This document shows positions 15,152 through 22,416 of a stretch of 38,601 nt of DNA, piece by piece (position 1 is the first letter of the stretch; each line of letters begins with the position of its first letter). Origin of the DNA: an uncultured Bacteroidales bacterium (GTDB lineage Bacteria > Bacteroidota > Bacteroidia > Bacteroidales > Paludibacteraceae). Position numbers and translations under genes: made by a program. Location: positions 1 through 38,601 of the forward strand of contig ONIM01000008.1 of NCBI GenBank assembly GCA_900317885.1. Direction: 5' to 3'. A model generated the notes under the pieces. The model searched no databases, was not told the DNA's origin, and saw nothing but the letters and a program-made list of their open reading frames with translations.

Positions 15152-17014
15152 ATGGCAAAAACAAAACCATACTTGGATAACGAAGGCAACGCTTTGCCTT
15201 ATCCATGGCTCATCAATTTCATGCTGATGCTAGTCGGCGGGTCGCAGACATTGCGTCTGCGTTTCTGGAGTCGCAAGCCCCGCCACACAGCAGAGAAGAC
15301 TCTACGAGACATACTCACTATTTCCCGCGACACCGTTTATGGCAAAGAGCACCATTTCGACCGCATCCTGAGCGCCACGAGTGCTGAGGACCTGTTTCGG
15401 TTGTACAGGCTCTATGTGCCGGTGAATAACTCGTTTGAGACGCTGCGGCCGTACGTAGAGCGGCATAAGAACGGCGAGGAGAACGTGCTCTTTCCCGGCA
15501 AGCCGGATATGTACGCAACGACATCGGGTACGACCTCCGAACCCAAATGGATTCCCATGACGCATAAGTACCTCAAGGACGTGTACGGCAAGATGAGCCA
15601 TATATGGACCTGGAACTTTGTCAAGCACCGGAGTCGGATCTTCGGCGGCCGGATCTTCACGACGGTCGGCAAAGAGTGCGAGGGCTACGCGCCGGACGGG
15701 ACGCTCTTCGGCTCCGTGAGCGGTGTGTTGGTGCGCGACATCCCGCAGATTATCAAGAAGCACTACACGGCCCCTGCGTCGGTGATGGCGATTCCGGATT
15801 ACGGAACACGCAACTACGTCCTAATGCGGTTAGCGTTGCAGTACCGCGACGTGACGCTCTGGGCGACGGCGAACCCCGCAACGATCTTAGAACTGCTGCG
15901 GGCGCTCAATGAGAACACCGAGCAGATGATCAACGACATCGAGAAAGGCACCATCAGCGAAGATGTGGATATCCCGTACGAGATCCGTTCGGAGTTAGAC
16001 GCGTATATCGCTCCATATCCTGAGAGAGCCGCAGAACTGCGGCAGATTCTCGCCGAGAAGGGACACTTGTACCCGAAGGACTTCTGGCCCTGGCTCCAGT
16101 ACCTCAGTACCTGGAAATGCGGCAACACGAAGATCTACATGGACAAGTACATGGACCAGTTTAATTGGGACAAGACCTTCTACCAGGAGCTCGGCTATAT
16201 AGCCACCGAGTGCCGGTTCGGTTTCTCGTTGGACGATACCAACGAGTCCGTCCTTTTCCCGCAGTTCCACTACTACGAGTTCGTCGAGGAGAGCGAGTTG
16301 GACAGCCCGCATAAGCACTTCCTGCAGATCGACGAGTTGGAGCTCGGCAAGCGTTACTGCGCGTACGTGACGACCTACTCGGGACTCTTCCGGTATAACA
16401 TGAACGACCTCGTGGAGGTCGGCGGGTTCTACAAGAGCACCCCGACCGTACACATGATCTCGAAAGTCAACGGCATCGTCTCCATGACGGGTGAGAAGTT
16501 GTACGAACCGCAGTTCATGGACGCCGTACACCAGGCCGAGGAAGAGACGGGAATCAAGACGAAGTTCTTCGTCGGTTTCGCTGAGGTGGAGGAGAGTAAG
16601 TACCATTTCTACTACGAGTTCCAGGACGAGAAGATCAACCAGGAGCAGGCAGAGGCGTTTACCAAAGTGGTGGACGAGAAGCTGCAGCACATCAACGTGG
16701 AGTACGAATCCAAGCGGCAGTCTTTCCGTCTCCATGCTCCCGAGACCCATATACTCCTTTCTAACGCGTACGCGCGATTTAAGGCAGCATGCCTCAAGGA
16801 CGGATTTAGGGACGGGCAGTTCAAGTTCAACTTGCTCATGCAGGACGAGAAACGGCGTAGCAAGTTCAACCTCATCCAACGCATGGAGAGCCGGTTTGAC
16901 AAGATTAGTCAGAACATTATTGATAGAGCAAACAAGATAGATGATCGACAAAAAGAACGTGCTAAACGGCGTGCAAACCGTCGTACTGGATCTCGACGGG
17001 ACGATGTACGATAA
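15152..17014 (+). CDS. GH3-family acyl-adenylating enzyme
   Basis: 620 residues; Bacteroidota GH3 homologues are, as I recall, nearer 500, so this is long. The family (plant GH3/JAR1, firefly-luciferase fold) adenylates carboxylic acids and commonly joins them to amino acids. Seen: YATTSGTTSEPKWIPMT (phosphate-binding S/T-G-T-T motif), then TTYSGLFRYNMNDLVEVGG and SKVNGIVSMTGEKLYE, which match the adenylate-binding and hinge motifs. No signal peptide. The C-terminal last ~25 residues (Lys/Arg-rich) are encoded in the 74-base overlap with the next gene. First of four overlapping genes with a HAD phosphatase, acyltransferase and permease. Substrate unknown; bacterial roles are poorly defined. 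Confidence 0.88.
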   Translation: MAKTKPYLDNEGNALPYPWLINFMLMLVGGSQTLRLRFWSRKPRHTAEKTLRDILTISRDTVYGKEHHFDRILSATSAEDLFRLYRLYVPVNNSFETLRPYVERHKNGEENVLFPGKPDMYATTSGTTSEPKWIPMTHKYLKDVYGKMSHIWTWNFVKHRSRIFGGRIFTTVGKECEGYAPDGTLFGSVSGVLVRDIPQIIKKHYTAPASVMAIPDYGTRNYVLMRLALQYRDVTLWATANPATILELLRALNENTEQMINDIEKGTISEDVDIPYEIRSELDAYIAPYPERAAELRQILAEKGHLYPKDFWPWLQYLSTWKCGNTKIYMDKYMDQFNWDKTFYQELGYIATECRFGFSLDDTNESVLFPQFHYYEFVEESELDSPHKHFLQIDELELGKRYCAYVTTYSGLFRYNMNDLVEVGGFYKSTPTVHMISKVNGIVSMTGEKLYEPQFMDAVHQAEEETGIKTKFFVGFAEVEESKYHFYYEFQDEKINQEQAEAFTKVVDEKLQHINVEYESKRQSFRLHAPETHILLSNAYARFKAACLKDGFRDGQFKFNLLMQDEKRRSKFNLIQRMESRFDKISQNIIDRANKIDDRQKERAKRRANRRTGSRRDDVR

Positions 17015-17552
17015 GTCGGGTCTGGCTGCCCGCATGGTAAGAAGGTTATTCTGGTGCCTGCCCTTGGTGATGGCAGAGCGCTGGGCTCGGCGAAACATGC
17101 ACTACACCCAGTATGCCTCGGAGGAAGAGTACAACGACGCTTTCTTCCATTTCATGGCGCGTGGGCATTGGTGGAGCGCAGGTATCGCTGAGACGTGGTA
17201 CAATAACTTCTATATGCCTGCGATGGTGCGGCTGATCCATCGTTACCACAAGCCCCGCAAAGAGGTTATGGAACTGGTGGAGGAGGCGAAGAGTAGGGGA
17301 CTGAAACTCGCCATCTACTCCGACTACGGCTTTGTGGAGGAGAAATTAGAAGCGCTGGGTATCGACCCGGAGCCGTTTGAGTTGCTCATCGCTGCTCCGG
17401 AGCTGGGAGCCCTCAAACCCTCGGAACCCTGCGTGCGCAGGTTGCTGGAGATGTTAGAGGCAGATCCCGCAACAACGCTCTTCGTGGGCGATCGTGACGA
17501 CAAGGACGGCGCCTCTGCCCGCGCCGTAGGAGCAAAGTTTTTGAAAGTATGA
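16941..17552 (+). CDS. HAD-superfamily hydrolase
   Basis: 203 residues. HAD motif I LDLDGTMYD (the DxDGT nucleophile, near residue 17), motif II IYSDYG, motif III region ELGALKPSEPCVRR (Lys) and motif IV FVGDRDDKDGASARAVGA are all present, so it should be an active phosphatase-like enzyme with a helical cap (residues about 25-100). It begins inside the GH3 gene (74-base overlap) and ends with an ATGA overlap into the acyltransferase gene. Substrate not predictable; its position suggests a phosphorylated intermediate in the same lipid or acyl pathway (inference). Confidence 0.9.
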   Translation: MIDKKNVLNGVQTVVLDLDGTMYDKSGLAARMVRRLFWCLPLVMAERWARRNMHYTQYASEEEYNDAFFHFMARGHWWSAGIAETWYNNFYMPAMVRLIHRYHKPRKEVMELVEEAKSRGLKLAIYSDYGFVEEKLEALGIDPEPFELLIAAPELGALKPSEPCVRRLLEMLEADPATTLFVGDRDDKDGASARAVGAKFLKV

Positions 17553-18430
17553 ACAAGCGATATCAAGATCTGAAAGTCACTCCCGGAACTTATGTTCTGC
17601 CGGTGAAGATAGACTACCCGGAGGAGGATCCGTATGTAGGGCTGTACAAACCCGTTTATGACCGTCCGTACCCCGAGGTAGATGCAACTTATCCGTATGT
17701 GGATGATACATGGCGCAACAAACTGCGAATCTGGTTCGGCTACCGCATTGTGCGTCCGATCATGGGCGTGGTGCTGCGGCTGAAATACGGACTGAGATGG
17801 CAGATAGAGGGCGAGAAGAAATGGCACCGCAGCTCCTGTCCGATGCGACGGTACTTGAAGCAGTTTGACCTCTCACACGGAGCCATCACCATCGCTAACC
17901 ATTGTTACCGGCACGACTGCGCGTCGGTGCTGACAGCCATCAATGGCACGCATCACATGCGTATCCCGATGTTCGCGCCGAACTTCCGCACCAAAGACCA
18001 GATCTTCCTCCGTATCATCGGCGGAATACCTATCCCTGCTCCGGAAGCAGGGCTCTCCGCTATGAAGGCGTTTAACGCTGCGTTCGATGAGTTCGACCGC
18101 CGCGGATATTGGTTTCATATCTTCCCCGAAGCCAAGCGATGGGACTGGTATAAGCCCTTGCGGCCTTTCCAGAAAGGCGCTTTCACGATGAGTTATAAGT
18201 ACAACAAACCCATCATCCCGTTTGCAATCACGTACCGCGAGCGGAAGGGTATCTACCGGCTTTTCGGGAGCAAGGATGAACCGTTGACGCAAGTTATCAT
18301 GGGGGCGCCCATCTATCCCGATACTACGGCTCCGAGAGCCGCCGAAACGGAGCGATTGATGAATTTAACACACGAAACGATATGCCGTTTGGCGGGTATA
18401 GAGAAAAACAGCTGGCCATCGTCGCTCTGA
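17549..18430 (+). CDS. PlsC-like lysophospholipid acyltransferase family protein
   Basis: 293 residues. Acyltransferase motif I appears as IANHCYRHD (NH...D), followed by GGIPIPAPE, FPEAKRWDW (motif III FPE-x-x-R equivalent) and PLRPFQKGAFTMSYKYNKPIIPFAITYR (motif IV, here given in two parts: RPFQKGAF and KPIIPFAITYR). It likely moves an acyl chain onto a glycerophosphate-type or other lipid acceptor at the inner membrane. Residues 1-75 before the domain lack a clear membrane segment apart from IVRPIMGVVLRL. Coupled to the HAD gene by ATGA and overlapped 49 bases by the permease gene. Confidence 0.85.
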   Translation: MNKRYQDLKVTPGTYVLPVKIDYPEEDPYVGLYKPVYDRPYPEVDATYPYVDDTWRNKLRIWFGYRIVRPIMGVVLRLKYGLRWQIEGEKKWHRSSCPMRRYLKQFDLSHGAITIANHCYRHDCASVLTAINGTHHMRIPMFAPNFRTKDQIFLRIIGGIPIPAPEAGLSAMKAFNAAFDEFDRRGYWFHIFPEAKRWDWYKPLRPFQKGAFTMSYKYNKPIIPFAITYRERKGIYRLFGSKDEPLTQVIMGAPIYPDTTAPRAAETERLMNLTHETICRLAGIEKNSWPSSL

Positions 18431-19338
18431 TCGTCTCCATGATCATCTGGTCGGTGAGCGGGATCGCTATCAAACATGCGTTGGTAGCCTTGCCCCCGTT
18501 TACGATGATCCTCATGCGGTTTATTCCGTCGGTGTTGCTGATGCTTGTTATCGGCCTCGTGAGACGCAAGCACTCGCTCTTTTGTCTGCAGCGGATGGAA
18601 CTCAAAGACCTGCCGCTGTTTCTCCTGGCGGGTTTCTGCCAGCCGTTCTTGTATTACATGCTCGAGACCTACGCCTACGACGCGCTCAACAGCCCGACAA
18701 TCGCGGAGACCTTACTCTCGACGAGTCCGTTGCTGAGTCCGGTCTTTGCGGCAATCCTGCTGCGGGAGCGTATAACCGGCAATAATATCTTCGGTATTCT
18801 TATCTCTACGGGCGGCGTGTTTGTACTTACTCTTGCCGGGGCGGAGAACTACTCCATTGGCAGTTATTGGGGCGTGTTGTTGGCCTTCCTGGCAGTCTCG
18901 GCGGCGGTGATAGACTCTGTGATGATGCGTAAGGCGCCGATGCGGTACAGTGCGCTCTCCTTTGTATTCTACACCCAGGTAATCAGTCTGCTCTTCTTTA
19001 TCCCGGTGTGGTTCTGGCGCGAAGGACCGAGTGCGCTCAGGGCGATTGAATGGAGTACGCTCGCAGACCCGTCTTCCTCTCTTACAACTGCCCTTTGGTC
19101 GGTTTCATACCTGACGGTGTTTGCGTCCGTGACGGCGTTCATCCTCTTCTGTTACGCCTTGCGGCAGATAGGCGTGACGAAGGCAAATGCCTTCAATAAT
19201 ATCCGTCCGGTGTTTACGGCAATCTGGATGTTTCTCTTCTTCGGCGAACATCTGCCTGCACTCAAATGGGTAGGTATAGGATTGATTATTTTCGGACTCT
19301 TTATATGCCAAAAACGCGAAAAAACCGATAAATCGTAA
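18382..19338 (+). CDS. EamA/DMT-superfamily permease
   Basis: 318 residues with about ten hydrophobic segments in two EamA repeats: the first begins LAIVALIVSMIIWSVSGIAIKHAL with PTIAETLLSTSPLLSPVFAA, the second GSYWGVLLAFLAVSAAVIDSVMM with a closing ALKWVGIGLIIFGLFIC. Members export amino acids, metabolites or lipid precursors. Its start lies 49 bases inside the acyltransferase gene; later Met codons would cut into the first membrane segment, so this start is preferred. Last gene of the GH3-HAD-acyltransferase-permease operon. Confidence 0.9.
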   Translation: MPFGGYREKQLAIVALIVSMIIWSVSGIAIKHALVALPPFTMILMRFIPSVLLMLVIGLVRRKHSLFCLQRMELKDLPLFLLAGFCQPFLYYMLETYAYDALNSPTIAETLLSTSPLLSPVFAAILLRERITGNNIFGILISTGGVFVLTLAGAENYSIGSYWGVLLAFLAVSAAVIDSVMMRKAPMRYSALSFVFYTQVISLLFFIPVWFWREGPSALRAIEWSTLADPSSSLTTALWSVSYLTVFASVTAFILFCYALRQIGVTKANAFNNIRPVFTAIWMFLFFGEHLPALKWVGIGLIIFGLFICQKREKTDKS

Positions 19339-19344
19339 GAATAA

Positions 19345-19376
19345 TTTGCACACACGAAATAAATTTCGTACCTTTG
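19345..19376 (+). promoter_or_regulatory. Bacteroidota-type promoter for the steroid-type redox operon
   Basis: TTTGCACAC (TTG at 19346-19348), 20-base spacer, TACCTTTG (19369-19376). It gives the three-gene operon its own start, about 40 bases before the first ATG. Confidence 0.85.
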
Positions 19377-19417
19377 CACGATTTTTTGTGGATTATAAAG
19401 AAAAATAACAAACAATT

Positions 19418-20236
19418 ATGAATATTTATACGATTGACTTCTTTTACGACCTGCTGTTTATTATGTTTATAATCGGCCTGGTTGTATTTGTGTCCCTGTA
19501 TTACGTGGACGCCGGTTATGGTAAGATGCGTTCGGAGAAATGGGGCCCGGCGATGAATAATAAAGTAGGGTGGTTCCTCATGGAGTGTCCGGTGTTCTTC
19601 GTCGTATGGTATGAGTATTTCAAAGCGATGGGCAGCGCTGATCCGGTGATTGCCGAGGCAGCGAAGAGTGCGCCTTACTGGCTCTTCTTCCTCTTCTTTG
19701 AGTTCCATTATTTCCAGCGTTCGTTCATCTTCCCGTTCCTGCTGAAGGGCAAGAGCAAGATGCCGGTAGCAATCATGATTCTGTCGGTCGTATGGAATCT
19801 TATCAATGGTTATATCCAGGGTTTCTGGTTGTTCCATCTGGCGCCGAAAGATCCGTTCTATGCGCACCTCTACTCGACGTCTTGGCTGACCGACCCCCGC
19901 TTCATCATCGGTACGGTTATCTTCTTTGTCGGATGGATTATTAACATGCATTCCGACTACGTGATCCGCCATCTGCGCAAGCCCGGTGACACGAACCATT
20001 ACCTGCCCAAGAAAGGGCTCTACAAGTACGTCACGAGTGCCAATTACCTCGGTGAGATCACCGAATGGCTCGGCTTTGCGATCCTCACTTGGTCGCTCGC
20101 AGGACTGCTCTTCTTCTGGTTCTCGTGCTGCAACCTCGTGCCGCGCAGCAATGCTATCTACAAGAAGTACGAGGAGGAGTTCCCCGATGAGTTCGACCGC
20201 AAGAAACTGAAACGCATCATTCCGTTTATTTACTAA
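19418..20236 (+). CDS. 3-oxo-5-alpha-steroid 4-dehydrogenase (steroid 5-alpha-reductase) family membrane protein
   Basis: 272 residues, about seven membrane segments. The similarity to vertebrate SRD5A1/SRD5A2, recalled from memory, runs along the whole protein: AGYGKM near 32-37, GWFLMECPVF with Glu56 (the position of catalytic Glu57 in SRD5A2), HYFQRSFIFPFL with Tyr98 (position of Tyr91), NGYIQGFWL, WLTDPRFIIG, NMHSDYVIRHLRKPGDT (NADPH site), GLYKYVTSANYLGEITEW and the C-terminal RIIPFIY. The expected reaction is NADPH-dependent saturation of a 3-oxo-delta4 steroid to the 5-alpha product. Its stop and the next ATG overlap (TAATG). Sterol-reductase activity on bile acids or steroid hormones is inferred from family and neighbours. 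Confidence 0.9.
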   Translation: MNIYTIDFFYDLLFIMFIIGLVVFVSLYYVDAGYGKMRSEKWGPAMNNKVGWFLMECPVFFVVWYEYFKAMGSADPVIAEAAKSAPYWLFFLFFEFHYFQRSFIFPFLLKGKSKMPVAIMILSVVWNLINGYIQGFWLFHLAPKDPFYAHLYSTSWLTDPRFIIGTVIFFVGWIINMHSDYVIRHLRKPGDTNHYLPKKGLYKYVTSANYLGEITEWLGFAILTWSLAGLLFFWFSCCNLVPRSNAIYKKYEEEFPDEFDRKKLKRIIPFIY

Positions 20237-21543
20237 TGAACAATAAACTCTTTACACCCTATCAATTAGGGCCGATTACGCTGCGGAACCGCATCATCCG
20301 TTCCGCGGCATTCGAAAATATGGCGCGTCATAATGCGCCGACCAAGGAGCTTCAGGACTATCACGTCTCCGTAGCCCGCGGCGGAGTAGGCATGACTACC
20401 GTCGCTTACTGCGCGGTGGACCTCTCCGGCGTCTCTTTTGACGGCCAGCTCTATGTCCGCGAGGAGATCATCCCTCAGATGAGGCAGATGACCGACGCCA
20501 TCCACGCCGAGGGCGCGAAAGCATCCATCCAACTCGGACATTGCGGTAACATGACGCATTTCTACACCTGCCACTGCATGCCTGTTTCTGCGGATACATG
20601 GTTCAACCTCTATAGCCCGACGATCCATCGGAGACTAAAGGTCTCGGAGATCAAGGGGCTTGTCAAGAAGTTCGGTGAGGCGGTCGATTGGGCTCGTACC
20701 TGCGGCTTTGACTGCGTGGAGATCCACGCCGGCCACGCCTACCTCATCTCGCAGTTCCTCGCGCCGCGTACGAACCACCGCCACGATGAGTACGGCGGTT
20801 CGTTTGAGAACCGTGTACGCTTCCTCAACGAAGTACTCGACGAAGTGATGATCCATGCCAAGGACGACATGGCGGTCGTGGTAAAGACGAACATGTGGGA
20901 CGATTGTTGGAAAGGTGTATCTATTGAGGAGGGTATTCGGATTGCCAAGGAGATTGCCAAACATAAGGTGCACGGTATTGTCCTCTCCGGCGGTACCGTC
21001 AGTCGTTCGCCGATGACCATCCTCTCCGGCGCAATGCCCTACAAGACCCTTGCGCATTACATGCCGATGAAGTCCTTCTGGTGGCTCAAAGCAGCGCTCA
21101 ATATACCCGGTGTGCACCAGATCATGCTGCCTACTTCGCCTTTCAAAGAACTCTATTTCATGGACAAAGCGAAGCTTTTCCAACAAGCATTAGAAGAAAC
21201 TCTCCTCCCCTCCATGAGGAGGTCGGGTGGGGCTCCGACCCTCATTTATGTAGGCGGCGTGCAATCCGGCGATAACTGCTACCAGATTATGGACGAAGGC
21301 TTCGAACTCTTCCAGATAGCACACGTGCTCATCAAGGATCCGGAGTTCGTGCACCATGTGGAGGCGAATCCGCATTACCACGCAGGCTGCGGAAGGTCGA
21401 ATTACTGCGTAGGACGTATGTACACGCTGGATATGAAATGCCACGAGTGCGTAGAGCGCGATGGCGAGGTTATCCCTGAGCGTATTCAGAAAGAGATTGC
21501 TAAATTAGAGAAGGATGCTGAGCTTAGTAACGGGCGCAAGTAG
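20236..21543 (+). CDS. Old Yellow Enzyme-family NADH:flavin oxidoreductase (candidate 3-oxo steroid ene-reductase)
   Basis: 435 residues. FMN TIM-barrel features: YQLGPITLRNRIIRSAA at the N-terminus, QLGHCGNM, CVEIHAGHAYLISQFLAPRTNHRHDEYGG (quoted here as HAGHAYLISQFLAPRTN) and SFENRVRFLNEV, plus GGVQSGDN. It is related to the N-terminal half of BaiCD/2,4-dienoyl-CoA reductases but has no C-terminal FAD/NAD domain. Four cysteines near the end (HAGCGRSNYC, then MKCHEC) resemble an iron-sulphur ligand set with altered spacing. Residues about 322-334 come from a palindromic element. Expected to reduce a C=C bond next to a ketone, possibly giving 5-beta or other ring products; its partners are a 5-alpha-reductase and an SDR. 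Confidence 0.88.
   Translation: MNNKLFTPYQLGPITLRNRIIRSAAFENMARHNAPTKELQDYHVSVARGGVGMTTVAYCAVDLSGVSFDGQLYVREEIIPQMRQMTDAIHAEGAKASIQLGHCGNMTHFYTCHCMPVSADTWFNLYSPTIHRRLKVSEIKGLVKKFGEAVDWARTCGFDCVEIHAGHAYLISQFLAPRTNHRHDEYGGSFENRVRFLNEVLDEVMIHAKDDMAVVVKTNMWDDCWKGVSIEEGIRIAKEIAKHKVHGIVLSGGTVSRSPMTILSGAMPYKTLAHYMPMKSFWWLKAALNIPGVHQIMLPTSPFKELYFMDKAKLFQQALEETLLPSMRRSGGAPTLIYVGGVQSGDNCYQIMDEGFELFQIAHVLIKDPEFVHHVEANPHYHAGCGRSNYCVGRMYTLDMKCHECVERDGEVIPERIQKEIAKLEKDAELSNGRK
21201..21235. repeat. Palindromic element, type B, inside the ene-reductase gene
   Basis: Arms CTCCTC (21202-21207) and GAGGAG (21216-21221), tail GTCGGGTGGGGCTC. Encodes T-L-L-P-S-M-R-R-S-G-G-A-P between the last helix and the GGVQSGD strand. 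Confidence 0.9.
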
Positions 21544-22318
21544 CGGTATAGGTCTGCAGTACGCTACCGCCTTGGCGCGGGATTATCACTCTGACCTCCT
21601 TCTGGTGAGCAACCAGCAGGAGGAGTTGGATTGCGTGGCGGCTGACTTGGCGGAAAAGTACGGCGTGAAAACCACTGCGCATTTTGCCGACCTCTCTCTC
21701 CCCGACGCTGCAGAGCAACTCTTCGCATGGACCAAAGAGAACAATTTTACCGTCGATGTGCTCATCAATAACGCGGGAGTGTTTTTCTTCAACCCCTATA
21801 TCGAGACCTCGATGAAGCGCATTGAGTTGATGCTCCAACTGCACGTCATGACCGTCGCCAAACTCACCCGCCTCTTCGCCGAAGATATGGCTAAAAGATC
21901 TGTCAGCGATAGCGGTCTTCCCATGAAAGGCTACATCCTCAATATGAGTTCGATGTCGGCATGGATGGCGATGCCGGGAATCCAGACCTATAATGCGTCA
22001 AAAGCGTTTATCTATAACTTCTCGAAGTCCCTCTGGTACGAGTTCAAACCACTCGGCGTCGGCATCACTGTCATGGCGCCCGGAGCCGTGGATACAGCCC
22101 TCTTCGGACTCTCGCCCAAGTTGCGCAAGTTAGCGGTGAACCTGACGGTCTCTATTCCTCCGGAGAAACTTGTTAAACGCGCCTTGAAGAAACTCTTTAA
22201 GAACAAGAAAGCGGACACCCCGGGTTTCTTGAATTGGCTTGCTACGCCGCTCTTGAAACACACGCCCGATTGGATGCTCTTCCTTGCGATGAAGTACGTC
22301 GGTAAGTACCAGAAATAG
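21515..22318 (+). CDS. Short-chain dehydrogenase/reductase (hydroxysteroid-dehydrogenase-like)
   Basis: 267 residues, classical SDR fold. Cofactor motif TGASSGIG (6-13), NNAG (85-88) and the catalytic triad Ser146, Tyr159 and Lys163 in NMSSMSAW and YNASK. The C-terminal lid after the catalytic residues resembles 17-beta-HSD/very-long-chain 3-oxoacyl reductases. It begins 29 bases inside the ene-reductase gene, so it belongs to the same operon. The likely role is interconversion of a 3-keto and a 3-hydroxy group on the product of the two reductases; the stereochemistry (3-alpha or 3-beta) cannot be read from sequence. Residues about 128-137 may be a repeat-derived insertion just before the catalytic strand. 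Confidence 0.9.
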   Translation: MLSLVTGASSGIGLQYATALARDYHSDLLLVSNQQEELDCVAADLAEKYGVKTTAHFADLSLPDAAEQLFAWTKENNFTVDVLINNAGVFFFNPYIETSMKRIELMLQLHVMTVAKLTRLFAEDMAKRSVSDSGLPMKGYILNMSSMSAWMAMPGIQTYNASKAFIYNFSKSLWYEFKPLGVGITVMAPGAVDTALFGLSPKLRKLAVNLTVSIPPEKLVKRALKKLFKNKKADTPGFLNWLATPLLKHTPDWMLFLAMKYVGKYQK

Positions 22319-22351
22319 TAATTTCCTTCCCAAAATCGTTATTTTTAGGGA

Positions 22352-22382
22352 TTGTATAAATGACGAAAAAGTAGTACCTTTG
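22352..22382 (+). promoter_or_regulatory. Bacteroidota-type promoter for the porin-imelysin operon
   Basis: TTGTATAAATG (TTG at 22352-22354), 20-base spacer, TACCTTTG (22375-22382), about 35 bases before the porin ATG. Confidence 0.83.
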
Positions 22383-22416
22383 TATTGTTTTTAAAAGGCA
22401 ATACAGAGGTATTATT

